NCBI GenBank assembly: GCA_947034885.2
Contig: OX344756.2
Coordinates: forward strand, 17,790,098 to 17,854,097
DNA length: 64,000 bases
DNA from: Thuidium tamariscinum
Lineage: Eukaryota; Streptophyta; Bryopsida; Hypnales; Thuidiaceae
Direction of reading: 5' to 3'
Shown: positions 48,121-60,732 of the stretch, piece after piece
How positions within the stretch are numbered: position 1 is the first letter of the stretch
How the letters are laid out: each line of letters opens with the position of its first letter
Position numbers and translations under genes: made by a program
The notes under the pieces: model-generated
Database searches by the model: none
What the model saw: the letters and a program-made list of their open reading frames with translations, nothing else
What the model was told of the DNA's origin: nothing

Positions 48121-50060
48121 TTGGATATAGGTGAATTAGATGCATTGCAAGAACTTTGTCTTCAATATTGTTTCCAATTGAAAGAGATAGATGACTTATA
48201 TAAGCTCAAACAATTACAAAATTTGGATGTGGACGTTTGCATTAGAAGGTTTTTTGAGGTTAGCAAAAGGCCCTCTAAGCCGGGTGCAAGCAACCTTGGG
48301 TGGATGACTTTCGAAAGGAGGGCACATTGCCACTTGTGGATTTGGCTATATAGGCAACTAACAATGGTTGCCATTTGAGTACAATGTCAAACTTAGAGCC
48401 ATTGAACATACTAATGTAGCTCTTCAATGTGGTGAATATTGTCAAGAAGTGGGGCGGACATGCGTGAAGATTCATAACTTTGACTACATGCTTGTCTTTC
48501 CTTAGCTTCTATAGTTTATACAAATCTTCCATTTTTTATTCAACTCATATTTCTTTGTAAAGCATTGGTCTCTTTCGATGTTGTCACAAGTGATTTTATT
48601 GTTTGAAAATATTGGGGAGAGATATTAAAATAAAATTTTGAAATACTTTCATGAAAGTGAAGGTGTCACCTTCAATGTCCTTAGCTTCCAATGTAAGCCC
48701 TTATTTTATTCCACTAACTTTTTTAGCAGCATTGACAATGGTCTAATAGCATCCATGTGAGTGAAATAGGAACTATTTTTCATTGGTTGAACCACATATA
48801 TTTCAAACATAACTTGAGTGTTGGCACCATTGGTGGTTACAATATAAACAAGCTCATGTTGTCCTTTTTGTTGACTAGAGTTGCCATGCAAACGCTTTTA
48901 ACAACTCCAAACAATTTCTAATATTTGTTACTACAAGGCTTATTAGATTTGAGAGATTTGGTTAGTTTATTGGAATTGCATGCTTTTTTGTGTTGGAATC
49001 TTGAAGATTGCCATATGTGTGCAACTTGAGAAACTTGAAGATATTTGACCTTCAATTGTACAAGCTCATCAATAGTTGCTAGGTTAGAATTAATTAGTCT
49101 ATTTACAATCCTTCTATATGTTTTACCAATGCAAGAATCTCATCCAATTTCCACAATTGCATAGGTTCATAAATTTGTAAAATTTGGAATCTAATTCAAA
49201 TAGGCGTCTATAGTCTTTTGCAAAATTGAGTGACAATTTTTCTTATAGTTTATGTGTTGGAATTGATGAGGTGGATGATGGACCTAATTTATCCAAGCTT
49301 GCAATGTTGAAAAGACTCTACATTGCTAGGTGGCAAGGGCCAAAGGTTCTCAAGTCTAATCAAGTTAGCGTCGTTGGAATCTGCTATTGTTCATTATTAT
49401 AAGGGTGTGTGTATATTGCTTGATCTTTAAAGGTTATTAAAACTAAATAAGTTGGATCTATGGAATTGCAAGTTTGAGGCTATTTTTGGTTTAAGCCACC
49501 TTGCTAACAAATTTGTAGAAGTTGAAGATTTAAGATTGTTAGAAGTTGGAGGCATTGTTGGATCTCTGAGAGCTTGCCAAATTGAAAGAACTAATAGTCA
49601 TTGGTTGTAAATAGTTGAGACATGTCTATGCATGGCATCTTCAATTTATGGAACTTCATAAGATTGTAGTAAAGTGTGGATCCATGACTTCTTCAAAACT
49701 TTGGACCAAACCATTTTCTCCTGATGAGTATCCTTGTCTTGCATTTGTTTGGTGGAGAACTTTTAGATCAACAAGGATAAGTTACTTGTTCAAAGTTATG
49801 CACTTTAGTGTATAGTAGGAGTCCCATCTAAGAGCTTCCAAATTTGGCCAACTTTTGTGAATTGTTTTACCTCAAGATGGGGGATTGTTTGAATTTAACA
49901 AAATTGATTTGCATAGGCCCCTCAAGTCCAATATTGACGAATTAAATGCATACTCACAGGTGTATGAGGTTGTAACCTTAGCCGGGTCTTACAAACTCAT
50001 GAGTAATGCAATTGCTAAATCTGGCCAATTGTGGCATGGTATTGAGTGTCAAGTTCATTC
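48121..50060 (+). pseudogene. Relic of a leucine-rich-repeat gene
   Basis: Scattered fragments in several plus-strand frames read like LRR units. Examples are LDALQELCLQYC with LYKLKQLQNLDVD (48130-48230), GLLDLRDLVSLLELHAFLCW (about 48935-49000), NLRNLKIFDLQLYKLINSC (about 49030-49080) and LLKLNKLDLWNCKF (about 49430-49480). Stops and frame changes separate them, and no NB-ARC or kinase motif was seen. The style, with LDLWNCKFE-like turns, resembles the LRR parts of plant resistance-type proteins. Identification is by eye and moderate at best. Confidence 0.4.
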
Positions 50061-51456
50061 AAGACATGAAAGCATGTTGACCTTCCATTAACTTAATTAC
50101 ACAAGAGTGAATTTCTCCAGCTATTTTTGTTGATTGGTATGACTTCATCTTCAATGTAATCTCATAGCTCTAAAAGACACTCAATGGCAAGTGTGGAAAA
50201 AAGTCCTATTAAGGGCAAGGTGAGATTATATGGTCTTGCTTTAATTGGCTAAGGAATGCTAGGAATGTTAACAATCTTTGCAAAGCCAAGAGTTTTCAAA
50301 AGCAATTTCTAATCCTCCTAAAGGTCTCATAACTAGGTTCAATATCATTGGTCTCAATATCTCATACTTGATGCATCTTTGAATGAAGTGCACAAATATT
50401 CTTATAAAAAGGTTTAGAGGTCTATTTTGGAAGTCATATCCTTGAGAAAAAGGTCTCAAAATTATGCTCAATAACATTAATAAATACATAATCTCATTCT
50501 TTGTACATCTATAGATAGACTTTGCAAATTCTCTTAGTAGGGTCAAAAACAAACTCTAGTCAATTGTCACTCCTTGCTTACAATCCATATATAATTTTGA
50601 AAGACTAAACTAGAAATGAGCACAAGATAGTATTTGTCAATAAAAAAACAAGCGAAAAATAGAAGACTACCTAGCACATTGCAGTGGAGAAGGAATTCAC
50701 ATCCAAATACTATATCACACCATGTCTACCTTTGCATCTCTCCTGTCATATCAAGTACAAAAATAAACCCCCTTCTCTTTTAGAAGCCCAAATGACACAA
50801 GACCTCCCTCATACTTGAGGTAGATAGATAGAAACTCCGTTCAACTATAAAAAAGTAGTCCGGCGTGAATAAAGTGTTTGTTCGTCATGACAATGAAAAG
50901 TTGAGGTATATCATATTGTTGTCACTCTCCTTGTCACTTGTAACTAAGAGTGGGATCCAATACAATTAATATGCCACCCCTAAATTGGGTTGGAGTTAAT
51001 TCTCTCTGTACATCCGTTGCAAAATGAGAAAGCATAAGGAAGCATGCATTGGATTGAATGTGTGAATTGGGTTCAAATGCATGGAATTTTCTTCTTGAGC
51101 AGTGGCAAAATTCTCTAGTAATGAGCAGTGATTTGTACAGAAGAAAATTATCAATGCTTCCTGAGACAGAGGCACAGAGCTGGCTAAGAAATCCCTGCCA
51201 AAGACACTGAGAAATTGAGAGATTTCGTCTCCTGGTGCAGTTGTTGATTTTGAAGGAGTTCGCCGTTGCGGATCTTACTCCATTCTTCTGCTCGTCTTGT
51301 GGCTCAGCTGCGATATCTAAGGTTCACGATCGTCTTTGCTTGAGTGGTGGAGATTCAATTGCGTTTGCATTGTGTCAACTTTCTCTGAAGCAGAACTTGA
51401 AATTTGGTGTCGTTTTGACGGAGAGTGTTGCTGTTGGAATTTTGGATCTAATCTTT
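50061..51456. other. Intergenic DNA
   Basis: AT-rich to about 51150, then GC-richer, leading into the upstream region of the oxidoreductase gene. An 86-codon open frame at 51235-51495 has no recognisable domain and may be part of a 5' leader. Confidence 0.4.
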
Positions 51457-51798
51457 ACAGGTATTTTGCTTCCCCCTCAACCGAAACATGTATGATTAGT
51501 TTGAAGCTGTGAGCTGGTTGGCAGGATTAGTACTCTCTGTGGAGTTTCTTCTGCAATTCAGGGTTATGGATTTTGATTTGATTCAGAATTAGGTGCAACT
51601 AGCGTTTTCTTTTCAGTGAAAATCTGTACAGGTCATCTGCTTCCCCCTCACCTGAAACATGTGTGATTAGTTTGAGGTTGTGAGCTCTTTGACAGGATTC
51701 GTACTGCTCTGTGAAGTTTCTTGTGCAAAGTCAGGGTTGTGGATTTTGATCTGATTCTGATTCGGGTGCAATGATTCCTTTCGGTGAGAATCATAGTA
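51457..51798 (+). repeat. 171-bp tandem duplication upstream of the oxidoreductase gene
   Basis: Two adjacent units contain GCTTCCCCCTCA(A/C)C(C/T)GAAACATGT and CAGGGTT(A/G)TGGATTTTGAT, 171 bases apart, with moderate divergence. The pair ends about 125 bases before the ATG. Confidence 0.85.
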
Positions 51799-51923
51799 TG
51801 AATTGGTGTCGTGAAAGTTTCATTGACGAATTCAATGCCCTTGAACAATATGCGTGTTGGGATAATTAGAAATCTCCACAATTTCTGTAGGCCTTCAATC
51901 AATCAACCAATCCCCCACTCCTG

Positions 51924-53562
51924 ATGGCGCGAGAGGTCAGATTTGGGATTCTGGGTTGCGCGAACATAGCCCGCACTCTCGTGAAGGCGATGAAGCTGTT
52001 GCCCGAGGTGAAGATTCACGCCATCGCGAGCCGGACCTTGGCCAAGGCGGAGAGGTTCGCGGCGGCCAACGACCTCTCCGCGGCGGAGACGAAGCTCTAC
52101 GGCAGTTACGAGGAGCTACTGGACGACGCGGAGGTGGACGCGGTGTACATCCCGCTTCCCACGGGCCTTCACGTCGAATGGGTGCTCAAAGCGGCGGGGA
52201 AGAAGAAGCATGTGCTGTTGGAGAAGCCTCCCGCGCACACCGTGCAGGAGCTGGACGTCATGCTGGAAGCGCTGGACAAGAATGGTCTCCAGTACATGGA
52301 CGGCACCATGTGGATGCACCATCCGCGTACGAGAGAGATGCACGCCGTCCTCCACGATTCGTCGCTAATCGGAAGAATCTGCGAGGTATGGCCAAATCCC
52401 CAAACCCTAATTGCAATCCTCCATTTGAAACATGCAGCTATTCTAAGATTGATTCTGCCCTTACAGCATTCGCTACCTTTTCTTGTAAGGTAGCTACACA
52501 AACTTCCGCAGGGTAGCTACTCAAACCTCCTCCCCTTCGGTCCAGAGTCAATCAATTCATGCGTGCTGACTTCTGATTAGTTTACTAGGCAGAACGTTCA
52601 GGAAGTGGGTTTTCCCAATTTTCTTACAGAAGAAGACGAGTACATATCCACTGTTTGAAGCTTGAAGATGAGTCTGGATTGTTGGAAACATGGAGATTAA
52701 TTTCCCATAGTAGGTTTCAAAGTATTTTAGGACACTAAATGTTGAATGTTGGAGTGGGAGTAAGAAGTGCAGGGATCAAAAGGCTGGGTATTGACACCCA
52801 TCTTCTCTCAATCCTTAAATTAGAGGCAGATGAGTCTCCATTGATAGGTGCATGAAAATAAGTCTTCGATCACAAAGCACGAGATCAGCACCACCTCTTC
52901 GTTTATGCCAGCGAACAATCCGGTAATCATTTTCTCCCCGTGTGCAGGTACATTCGATCTTCAACTACGATGCCGAAGTCGCATACCGCCCCAAAGGTGG
53001 CTTGTCCTCCGACGTGCGCGGCCATCCCGACCTGGACGGTCTGGGCGTATTGGGCGACATCGGTTGGTACTGCGTTCGCGGCATCCTCTGGTCTTTCGAC
53101 TACGAGATGCCGTCCTCAATCACCGCCCATCCGGGTGCTTCCCACACACCCCAAGGCGTGCTCTTGAGCTGCGGGGCGACTCTCCTCTGGCCCGACGGCC
53201 GCACCGCCACGTTCACGACCTCGTTCAAGACGGGCCACGTGATGAAGCTTCTCGTCGTGGGCGTGGAGGGAAGCTTGGAGGTCGACGACTTCACGCTCCC
53301 CGCAGAAGAGGAGCGATGTTCTTTTAAAGTGGTGTCGAAAACTTCCTTCAAGGAGGTTCTTGCTGGGTGGCACCGCAAGGAGGAGGTTCATGAGGTGAGA
53401 TTGGAGATGCCGCAGGAGGCGTACATGGTGAGGGAGTTTGCGAGGCTGGTGGGGAAGGGGGAATTGGAGCCACGATGGGCGGAGGTTTCGAGGAAGACGC
53501 AAGTGGTGATGGATGCTGTCAAGATGTCCATTGAGCAAGGACTCAAGACGATCTCGGTTTGA
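51924..53562 (+). CDS. Gfo/Idh/MocA-family NAD(P)-dependent oxidoreductase
   Basis: Two exons, 51924-52385 and 52948-53562, joined in phase 0 with GT-AG borders, encode 358 residues, close to the 360 or so of plant relatives such as Arabidopsis At4g09670. The N-terminal Rossmann fold has GILGCANIA (residues 8-16). VDAVYIPLPTGLH and the family motif EKP (100-102, LLEKPPAHT) follow. The C-terminal domain starts with VHSIFNYD and contains GVLGDIGWYCVRGILWSFDY (188-207). Members reduce or oxidise sugars or related carbonyls with NAD(P); plant relatives are annotated as putative xylose-type dehydrogenases, substrate unproven. The exons are very GC-rich compared with the intron and flanks. No targeting peptide is seen. 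Confidence 0.92.
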
Positions 53563-53569
53563 AAGTTCA

Positions 53570-54410
53570 GTTAGTTACATTGTTGAAGAACCCTCCTCAT
53601 TTGAAGCTCCATCTCGAAGTTGCAGATTTCCATCTGTGAAAGGATCCACAACAGGTTCATTCACCGACAGAGTTGGTGCAGAGCAGACTGATGGGGCTCT
53701 CACTGGCAGTGATGCACGATCGATCATGCTTATAAGAAAAGAGGTATGCAGCATTCTAGTTGTTTTGGATGTCCAGTTAGTTGTTGACGACCCTCTCCGT
53801 TTGTAGCTTCATCTTGAAGTTGGAAGTTCGTATCTGTGACGGGACCCCACGACGGGTTTATTCACCGACGCAGTTGTTGCAGAGCAGACGGAGGCTCTCA
53901 CTGGCAGTGATGCACGATCTTGCATTTGAAGTTGATCATCTGAAGGAAAAGAGTTATGCCGAATACTACTGGTGATTTTGTATTCATTCGCTTGCTCCGG
54001 TGCGGTCATGCATAACATTCTGGAGCGGTGTTGACCATCGGCTACGGGAACTCGAAGACTTAATTCTCCGGTGCAGTTGTTGCGAAACAGATTTAGGCTC
54101 TCCAAGACCATGGATGTGAATTTTAGCATCAAGCGGCATGTAGTATGTCGTGGTATTGCTGTGTTTTATTCGCTGGCCACGGCACGGTTTATTCTAGAGC
54201 AGTGTTGCCCATTTCACTGTACCTGCAAACTCTTTGGCAGTAACTGCAGTACTGCACTCGCCTGCTACAGACCATCGCCGTTTAAGGCTCCGTCGTACAA
54301 GATCATCTGTGACAGAGATTCCAAGACTGGATTCACCGACACCACCGTTGCAGACCAAGAAGTTTCCGGAGTGCAAGATCATGCATGCGAATCAGAGGTA
54401 TGCAGAATGT
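53570..54410 (+). repeat. Degenerate repeat block after the oxidoreductase gene
   Basis: At least three units share CAGTTAGTTGTTGA(C/A)GA.CC, the phrase ATTCACCGAC(A/G) and CTCTCACTGGCAGTGATGCA with ACGATC. Two lie at about 53570-53755 and 53774-53930, and a more diverged one at 54257-54400. The open frames across them are not conserved between units, so no gene is called. Confidence 0.65.
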
Positions 54411-56285
54411 AGTGCATTGTCAAGTCGATTAGCTTGCTCTGGTGCAGGCATGCATAACGTTTTTGAAAAGTGTGGCCTACCCAACCTTGCACTCTATCTG
54501 CACCAGGGTTTTTTTTTCTGGTGATTTATCGCCAGATTCGGGAATGTGTCAGGAGCTTTCTACCTCTGGCCCTCCCTCCCTCCAAATATGGACGACTGCT
54601 GTGAGGGCACGCACAGAGGAGCTACAGTGGAAAAAAAAACACTGATCTGCACTATGGTAGTCAGGAACTGTCCTTGCCTGTTGTAATTGACTGAATACCA
54701 TCACTTTTATTCTTGAACTCAAGCTTTCAGAGGATCAGGGCATCTTGGATACGCCAATGCTTCCTAGATGACTCAAGGTTTTAGCATCTCAATGTTATGT
54801 GGTTTCACTGGGCACTGATACCCAAACTGGGAGCTTAGCAATCAAAGAGGCACGCAAATAGTATACTGCGATCTTTTTTTTCAGTCGTTGGCGTTGTATG
54901 TAGAACGGGTGTTTTTTCATTTTAAGTGCTGTTTCTAGTTTTGAATTGTACAAATTCCTGCACTTGTAGAATTCAGTGATCGCGGAGCCAGCGCAGTTAG
55001 TTTCTAGCTTCAGCATGCCGCAGGTTTGGTGATATGCCTGTAATTTTAGTTGAAACTTAAGATCGAAATCTGTTGGTATACCAGATATAGGAGGTAATTG
55101 TAATACAAAATGATCGGTAATTCAGGAGAAAGACAATGTAGCTGTGATGAGATTGTAGATTATATCATTAGCTTAGGATTAAGGCTATGTCCGAGGGGGT
55201 ATTGTGAATCTTGTGTCACTCACATATTCTCTGGGCTCTAAAGGAATGAACAGGCTCTAAGTTACAGTTATTTCTCTCTTTGTGACGAGATTTTCGAAGG
55301 GGTGTGCTGTGCTCAAATTTCTAAAGTAATTCCACCACCCAACGATTTCTGTAGTTGCACATTGTGATTTGCAATAACTGCATTTGCTAATCACATAACA
55401 TTCTTGAAAAGCCAAAGGCGCACATTCTCAGGATTTCATGCTCTTGTCGCAAATTACAAATGCTTGTTAATCCCAAAATAAGTCATCGAATTTGGTTGGC
55501 AAAGCAACTCTTTCCAACAGATGTTTTATCAAATTTGTTTCGTTGGGGGGGGGGGGGGGGGGTGTCAAGACTAGAATTTGGTTGAGTCTGATCATCTTAT
55601 GGTTTAGATTTGTGTTACTCTAGGATGAAAACCTACAGTTGAATCCCTCATGCTCTTAAACGCACTACCAGAAAAGGCTTAAATGTGACGAAAAACCCTG
55701 CTTTTCAAAACGCACCCTACCATCCAGCTTTGACGTCCACCATCAATCTAGAATGTGACGTGATCAGAAAAACAAGAATCTGCGACAAACGGAGTTACAA
55801 AAAAGCAGCAGTTATAATCCAGATCGGTAGCCACACAGCCGTTAAAAAGCATAAAATATCGTTCACATACCAAGTTCCAATGTTGTTACGGTATGTCCTC
55901 AATCGCAGGACAGATCGAGGCCTACTTCTAGATGTGAGCTTAACGATCAAACCATGACTCATTTTAAATGACACAACACTATCCACTACATCACCACAAA
56001 GGACGCAACGGAATAAAGGCAAAAAGAAATGTAAAACGAGAACGATGACCACAAAGCCACGGGCCCACTGGAACGAAAGCGAAAGGCCCCTATCCCACCT
56101 TATCTTCATCGCGACCGTTCATTGGATCGGCCTTGCGAACAGGCAGGTCCCGACTGGCAGGTCTGGCGTTGGGCGCTTCACCATTCCTGAGCCCACGTTC
56201 CAGTTTTGCGACTTCACGGATTCGGAAGCTCGTTGCAGGGCGAATTCAAGCTCCTTCGAGGGAATCTTTGACAGAATTCCAAGAC
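54411..56285. other. Intergenic DNA upstream of atpD, with an 18-G run
   Basis: No gene resolved. A run of 18 G occupies 55545-55562, about 720 bases before the atpD start. The promoter of atpD should lie in the last few hundred bases. Confidence 0.45.
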
Positions 56286-57092
56286 ATGGAGGCGTTGCAG
56301 CACTCGCTGGCCTGCGCCAGGGCGACTGGGACGCCCGCAACGGCGTCCAGCCATGGCGGGGATCATCAATTCGCCGGGTCGCGTGTGGCGCAAGTGCGGA
56401 TGGGGTTCGTTTCCGGAAGTGGGTCGTCGTTCACAGGCAATGCGGCGCTCGTCGCCAAGGTGGCCAAGGCTGTGTCGGGACCTTCGTCTTCCGGCGCGAC
56501 CAGGCGGGGCGTGGTAGTGATGAAGACCGATTCCGCGGCAGGCGGCTACGCGTCGGCGCTGGCGGAGCTTTCGCAGACGAATGACGACTTGGAGAAGATC
56601 AACAAGGACGTGGAGGGTTTGGGCGATTTGATCAAGAACAACGAGCTGTACGAGTTTCTGGTGTCGCCGGTGATCGACGGCGACAAGAAGAAGAGCATCC
56701 TCAAGACGCTGGCGGAGGACGCCAAGTTCAGCGACGTGACGCTGAACTTCGTGAACCTGCTGGTGGACAAGAAGCGCATTGAGTTGATCAAGGACGTGAT
56801 CAAGGAGTTCGAGTCCATTTACAACGAGCTGACGGACACGCAGGTGGCGAACGTGATTTCGGCGGTGAAGATCGAGAAGCCGCAGCTGGCACTGATTGCG
56901 AAGAAGATCCAGAGCTTGTGCGGCGCCAAGAATGTGCGCATCAAGAATGTGGTGGACCCGTCGTTGATCGCGGGCTTCATTGTGCAGTACGGGAAGGACG
57001 GGTCGCGCTACATCGACATGAGCGTCAAAGGGCAGCTGGACCGCTTGTCGGCGCAGTTCGCGGCCTCGGAGCAAGCCGCGGGGGCGTTCTAG
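56286..57092 (+). CDS. atpD: Plastid ATP synthase delta subunit
   Basis: A single exon of 268 codons. The ATG at 56286 is the first in the frame (upstream in-frame codons lack ATG) and opens a typical Ser/Ala/Gly-rich plastid transit peptide of about 75-85 residues (MEALQHSLACARATG...ATRRGVVVMK). The mature part is the OSCP/delta fold: YASALAELSQTNDDLEKINK, then SPVIDGDKKKSILKTL and NFVNLLVDKKRIELIKDVI. The signature FESIYNELTDTQVANVISAV follows, then KNVRIKNVVDPSLIAGF and the C-terminal YIDMSVKGQLDRL. The protein links the F1 head of the thylakoid ATP synthase to its peripheral stalk. Codons are strongly GC-rich, like the oxidoreductase gene and unlike all surroundings. The minus-strand open frame of 372 codons across the gene is a by-product of this composition. 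Confidence 0.96.
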   Translation: MEALQHSLACARATGTPATASSHGGDHQFAGSRVAQVRMGFVSGSGSSFTGNAALVAKVAKAVSGPSSSGATRRGVVVMKTDSAAGGYASALAELSQTNDDLEKINKDVEGLGDLIKNNELYEFLVSPVIDGDKKKSILKTLAEDAKFSDVTLNFVNLLVDKKRIELIKDVIKEFESIYNELTDTQVANVISAVKIEKPQLALIAKKIQSLCGAKNVRIKNVVDPSLIAGFIVQYGKDGSRYIDMSVKGQLDRLSAQFAASEQAAGAF

Positions 57093-58299
57093 AGCCTTTC
57101 GAGTCCTGATGACTTCGTTTTGCAGTGTTGCGATTTTCTTTTCTTTTCTTTGCTGCAATTCGCGAGGAAGGAGGAAATTAGGGCTTGTAATCTGTTGACA
57201 TTTCTGCATCAAGGCGGAGGAACATGACGACTCTTTTCGTTTCTCTGGTTGTTGAGCGGTTGGGTAGGAAGTCCCGGAGGAGCTTTGCAATTGTGTCTTC
57301 CGATGGGGATTGTAAACTATGTACATCATCATTTATGAGCATTGGAAATCCATGAGCCGGTCTCCAAGTCTATGCCGCACCATTGTTTTCAACCTATTCC
57401 CGTTTGCACAGTCTCGGCCGTTGAGTGTACCTGAATTTGCTTGTACCTGAAATTTTCCTTCGTTGTTCCGATGAATCTCTGTGATGACTTAATGCAGGCT
57501 TTGGAATTGGCGAATTCGACGGTATGAATGTCGGTGATATCACCGTGGTGGTGAGGAGTAGGTTTTGATTTGGTCCGATTTTTAGGTGTCTATTACGTAT
57601 TCAATTTATCGGAAGCTTCTTCTGAGAGACGCTTTTAGAGTTTTCTCAGCAATGGAATTCGCGTCCAGTTTCAGAATTCGATCATTTGAACTCGGCTTTG
57701 GATTCCGGCTGCAATCTCTTGAGAGCCCACTACCTACATTAACTGGTTTGTTTCTGATTTATCGAGTAACATATTCTGTTGCTAACATTTCTTTTGGTGC
57801 AGCTCTGGTTACGCGATGCAAATTCGAGTTCAGGAAGTGTGAAAGTGTGACTTCATCAAGTTGAGGTTTGAACACAGTAGGAACCGAAGCATTCACTCTG
57901 ACACTTTTGGAGCAAGAGCCAAACTGTCTTGATTCTTGACATGAAATTGTTTGCTGTCAATGCATCAATCATTTCAAGTGGGATGCTCTTGATGAATGTC
58001 GAAGGAATAACAGACGTCCCCATTTTTTCCAAAGATTAGTAATTCTCGAGATTTTGGCAAGTCATGCGTTCTCACCCGAACTTTCTAGTTGAAGTCCTAC
58101 GTTGTGTATCGAACGAGATGAGTTGCTGCTGGTCCCATTCAGTTCAAAACACCCGGCATGGAGGAAATTGCTTCTTATTCCAGGATTTTGAGATCTGAAT
58201 CCCAATGTTGCACTAAACGGAGAGGGCGACACAGACGTGCAAAACAGCTGGCAGAGGGAACAGAAAAAACGTGACAATTCAAAGAGCATGAGCAGTTGA
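57093..58299. other. atpD 3' flank
   Basis: Probably includes the 3' UTR. A 92-codon open frame at 57586-57864 shows no domain. No other gene seen. Confidence 0.45.
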
Positions 58300-59034
58300 T
58301 TAACCCCTAAGCGCCGCCGGCGCCAATTTTTGGCGTTCGGCAGGCTTCACAGGGGCCAAGAGGACGTGAACAGTAGTTGTTTTTTCTTCATTTTATTTTA
58401 GTGACCTTTCATGCTGAGTTGTAAAGAGTCTCCAATTGAGTTTTTAGTCTAACTAATGTTTGTTTTTATGTAGTTGAAAAGTAATTAGAGAAAACGGATG
58501 ACAAAATTTACCATTTTAGTGTATTTTGAGAAATTGACAAAATCTGAAATTTCTCCTTGAAAATGACATTTTCTGAGTTAGAGCCCAACTAATGAAATGA
58601 AGGTCCTCTCCTCCAGTTTCTACTCCAATTGAAATTTTGTAAAAATTTGTAAAAATGAATATTTTATTGGAGTTTGCACTTTGGCTGTATTTTTAATGTC
58701 CAGTAATTTCTCATTATAGATGTACACGGTAAATTAGTTTACACCATGATGATTTTCACTGTAATGTTTGCACATGGTGAAATTTTCAGATTTTTTGAGG
58801 TTATTTTCTATTTCATATGATTTTTCCTTCATTTTTCCTTCAAAAAATTTCAGAAAATACAATGTTCCTCAAAAAAATCTGAAATTTCTGTGAAGTATAG
58901 GGGACATGCAGTTTCATCTCTAAAAAATAAAAATAAAAATTTTCATACGCATCTAAGTACAAAATGGCAACAAACTGAGTGGCAGAGAGTGCGGCCTGAA
59001 ACCAGTGGTCGTAGGCCCGGCGTTTCAGGGTTAA
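58300..59034. mobile_element. TTAA-type element J, 735 bp
   Basis: Left end TTAACCCCTAAGCGCCGCCGG; right end on the other strand TTAACCCTGAAACGCCGGGCC. TTAA is intact on both sides. The GC-rich subterminal CGCCGG is unusual in AT-rich DNA and is followed by a small palindrome CGCCGCCGGCGCC at the left end. The interior is unlike A-I. Non-coding. Confidence 0.5.
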
Positions 59035-59211
59035 GCCCTCCGGTATTGGTATTGGCATTGAAGTTCAAATATCTACAGTGTTTCGTGTGAGCTATATTGT
59101 ACACAAAACAACTTCACTCACCAATTAAAAAAATTCATGTAGAAAAGAATAACTTATTGTATATCACCTGTCCTCCAAATGTGTAGATTTGCTCAAGAAT
59201 GACTGGGATAT

Positions 59212-59436
59212 TTAACCCTGAAACGTCTCAATCCTTTTTTGATTTTTTGCGCATTTTCGCTTATAGTTTTGTAAGATATATCATTTAAAAGAATTAAATG
59301 AATTTGGTCATTAAGGAAGGTTGTCTTCTCTAGATTCAAGTGTTACATTTGATAAATTAGAAGTTAATTGGATGAAACAGTGCCTTGAAGGCCTCTGTTC
59401 ATTGTCCAGAATATGGTCAAAGCGCTTTAGGGTTAA
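59212..59436. mobile_element. TTAA-type element K, 225 bp
   Basis: Left end TTAACCCTGAAACGTCTC; right end on the other strand TTAACCCTAAAGCGCTTTG. TTAA is intact at both ends. The tip CCCTGAAACG is the same as the right tip of J, 178 bases away. Non-coding. Confidence 0.45.
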
Positions 59437-60732
59437 TAGATTGAATGAATGTTCAATGTGTTTTGGTCTTTGACCTATTCAATTTCAAATTGCTATAAAA
59501 TACTCAATTTTCAGAATTTTTTTAGATTGAAAATTAGATAACTACCTATACTATACTATTGTGCTTCATTTCATTTTAAAGTGTCATAAACAAAAGAAAT
59601 CACTGTCAACCCTATAATCAGGTCAGAAGTGAAGTAGACAAGTACTTTGGGACAAATGAAAAACAAACAAATTCATAAGTAGAGTGGGACAAAAGGGATG
59701 TTTTATTTCAAAAACTATTTATTATGTATAACATTTGCAAAGAGAGATCCATTGGTGGCTCTAGATGATCATTGTTTCTTGGAAAGCAAAGCAAAGTCAT
59801 ATTCCTTGAGTTCATTAACCCTTGACCTTGTAAAGATGGCCTAATCTCCATAAAAATCATGCTTTTTGAAACCATGTAAATCATCTACTTTAAGAAATTA
59901 AAAAATATTCATAAGACACCAAACTATTATTCATTACCTCCCCTTCATGCACAAAATTTCAAGGATGAAAATTTGTGATTTTGTTTTACATACAAGAATT
60001 TTGGAGCATCCATCTCAAATTTAGTGTCCACATTGGCATTGTAGGATTAAAAGATGACCCTATAACCATTGATTCAAAGCCTCATTGTCCATCACCTAGT
60101 TTGTTGCCATTTTTGAACTAGATATATATGAAAAAAAAATTTATTTATTTATTAGAGATGACATTACATGTCTTTGTATACTTCACATAATTTTGGACTT
60201 TTTTTTTGTGGAAAATTGATTTTTTGGAGAATTTTGGGAATTAAAGTGAAGAAAAATCACATCAAATGGAAAATTATTCAAAAAAATATGAAAATTTCAC
60301 CATGGGTGTATATTACACTAACAATGACCAACATCATGGTGTAAACTCAATTTTCATACCATTCTAAGATTAGAATTTGATAGACATTGAAAATACATCC
60401 AAAGTTCTAATGGCAAAAAAAAAATGAATATTAGGAATTTTTTCAGAATTCAAATCGGAATAGAAATAAGAGTAGATAAAATTCATCTTTTTATTGCTCA
60501 AACTCAAAAAATCATTTTTGTGGAGAAGTTTTAGATTTTGAGCAAGGAGTAGCAACTTCCCAAAAATACATTAAAATGGCATATTTTGTGATTTGTTTTT
60601 TTTAACTCATTTCTCATACACATGAAGACAAACACCAACAAGACTACGAACTCAATTATGTACTCTTCCTAACCCTCCATGAAAGATCAACAAGCCAAAA
60701 AAAACTAGCACTACTGGCACTAACTTAATGTA
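59437..60732. other. AT-rich spacer, no gene seen
   Basis: Low-complexity DNA without domain-bearing open frames. Confidence 0.5.

Noticed and set aside
56214..57332. 372-codon open frame on the minus strand
   Set aside because: It lies opposite atpD and is a by-product of GC-rich codons; the plus frame has the full delta-subunit fold.
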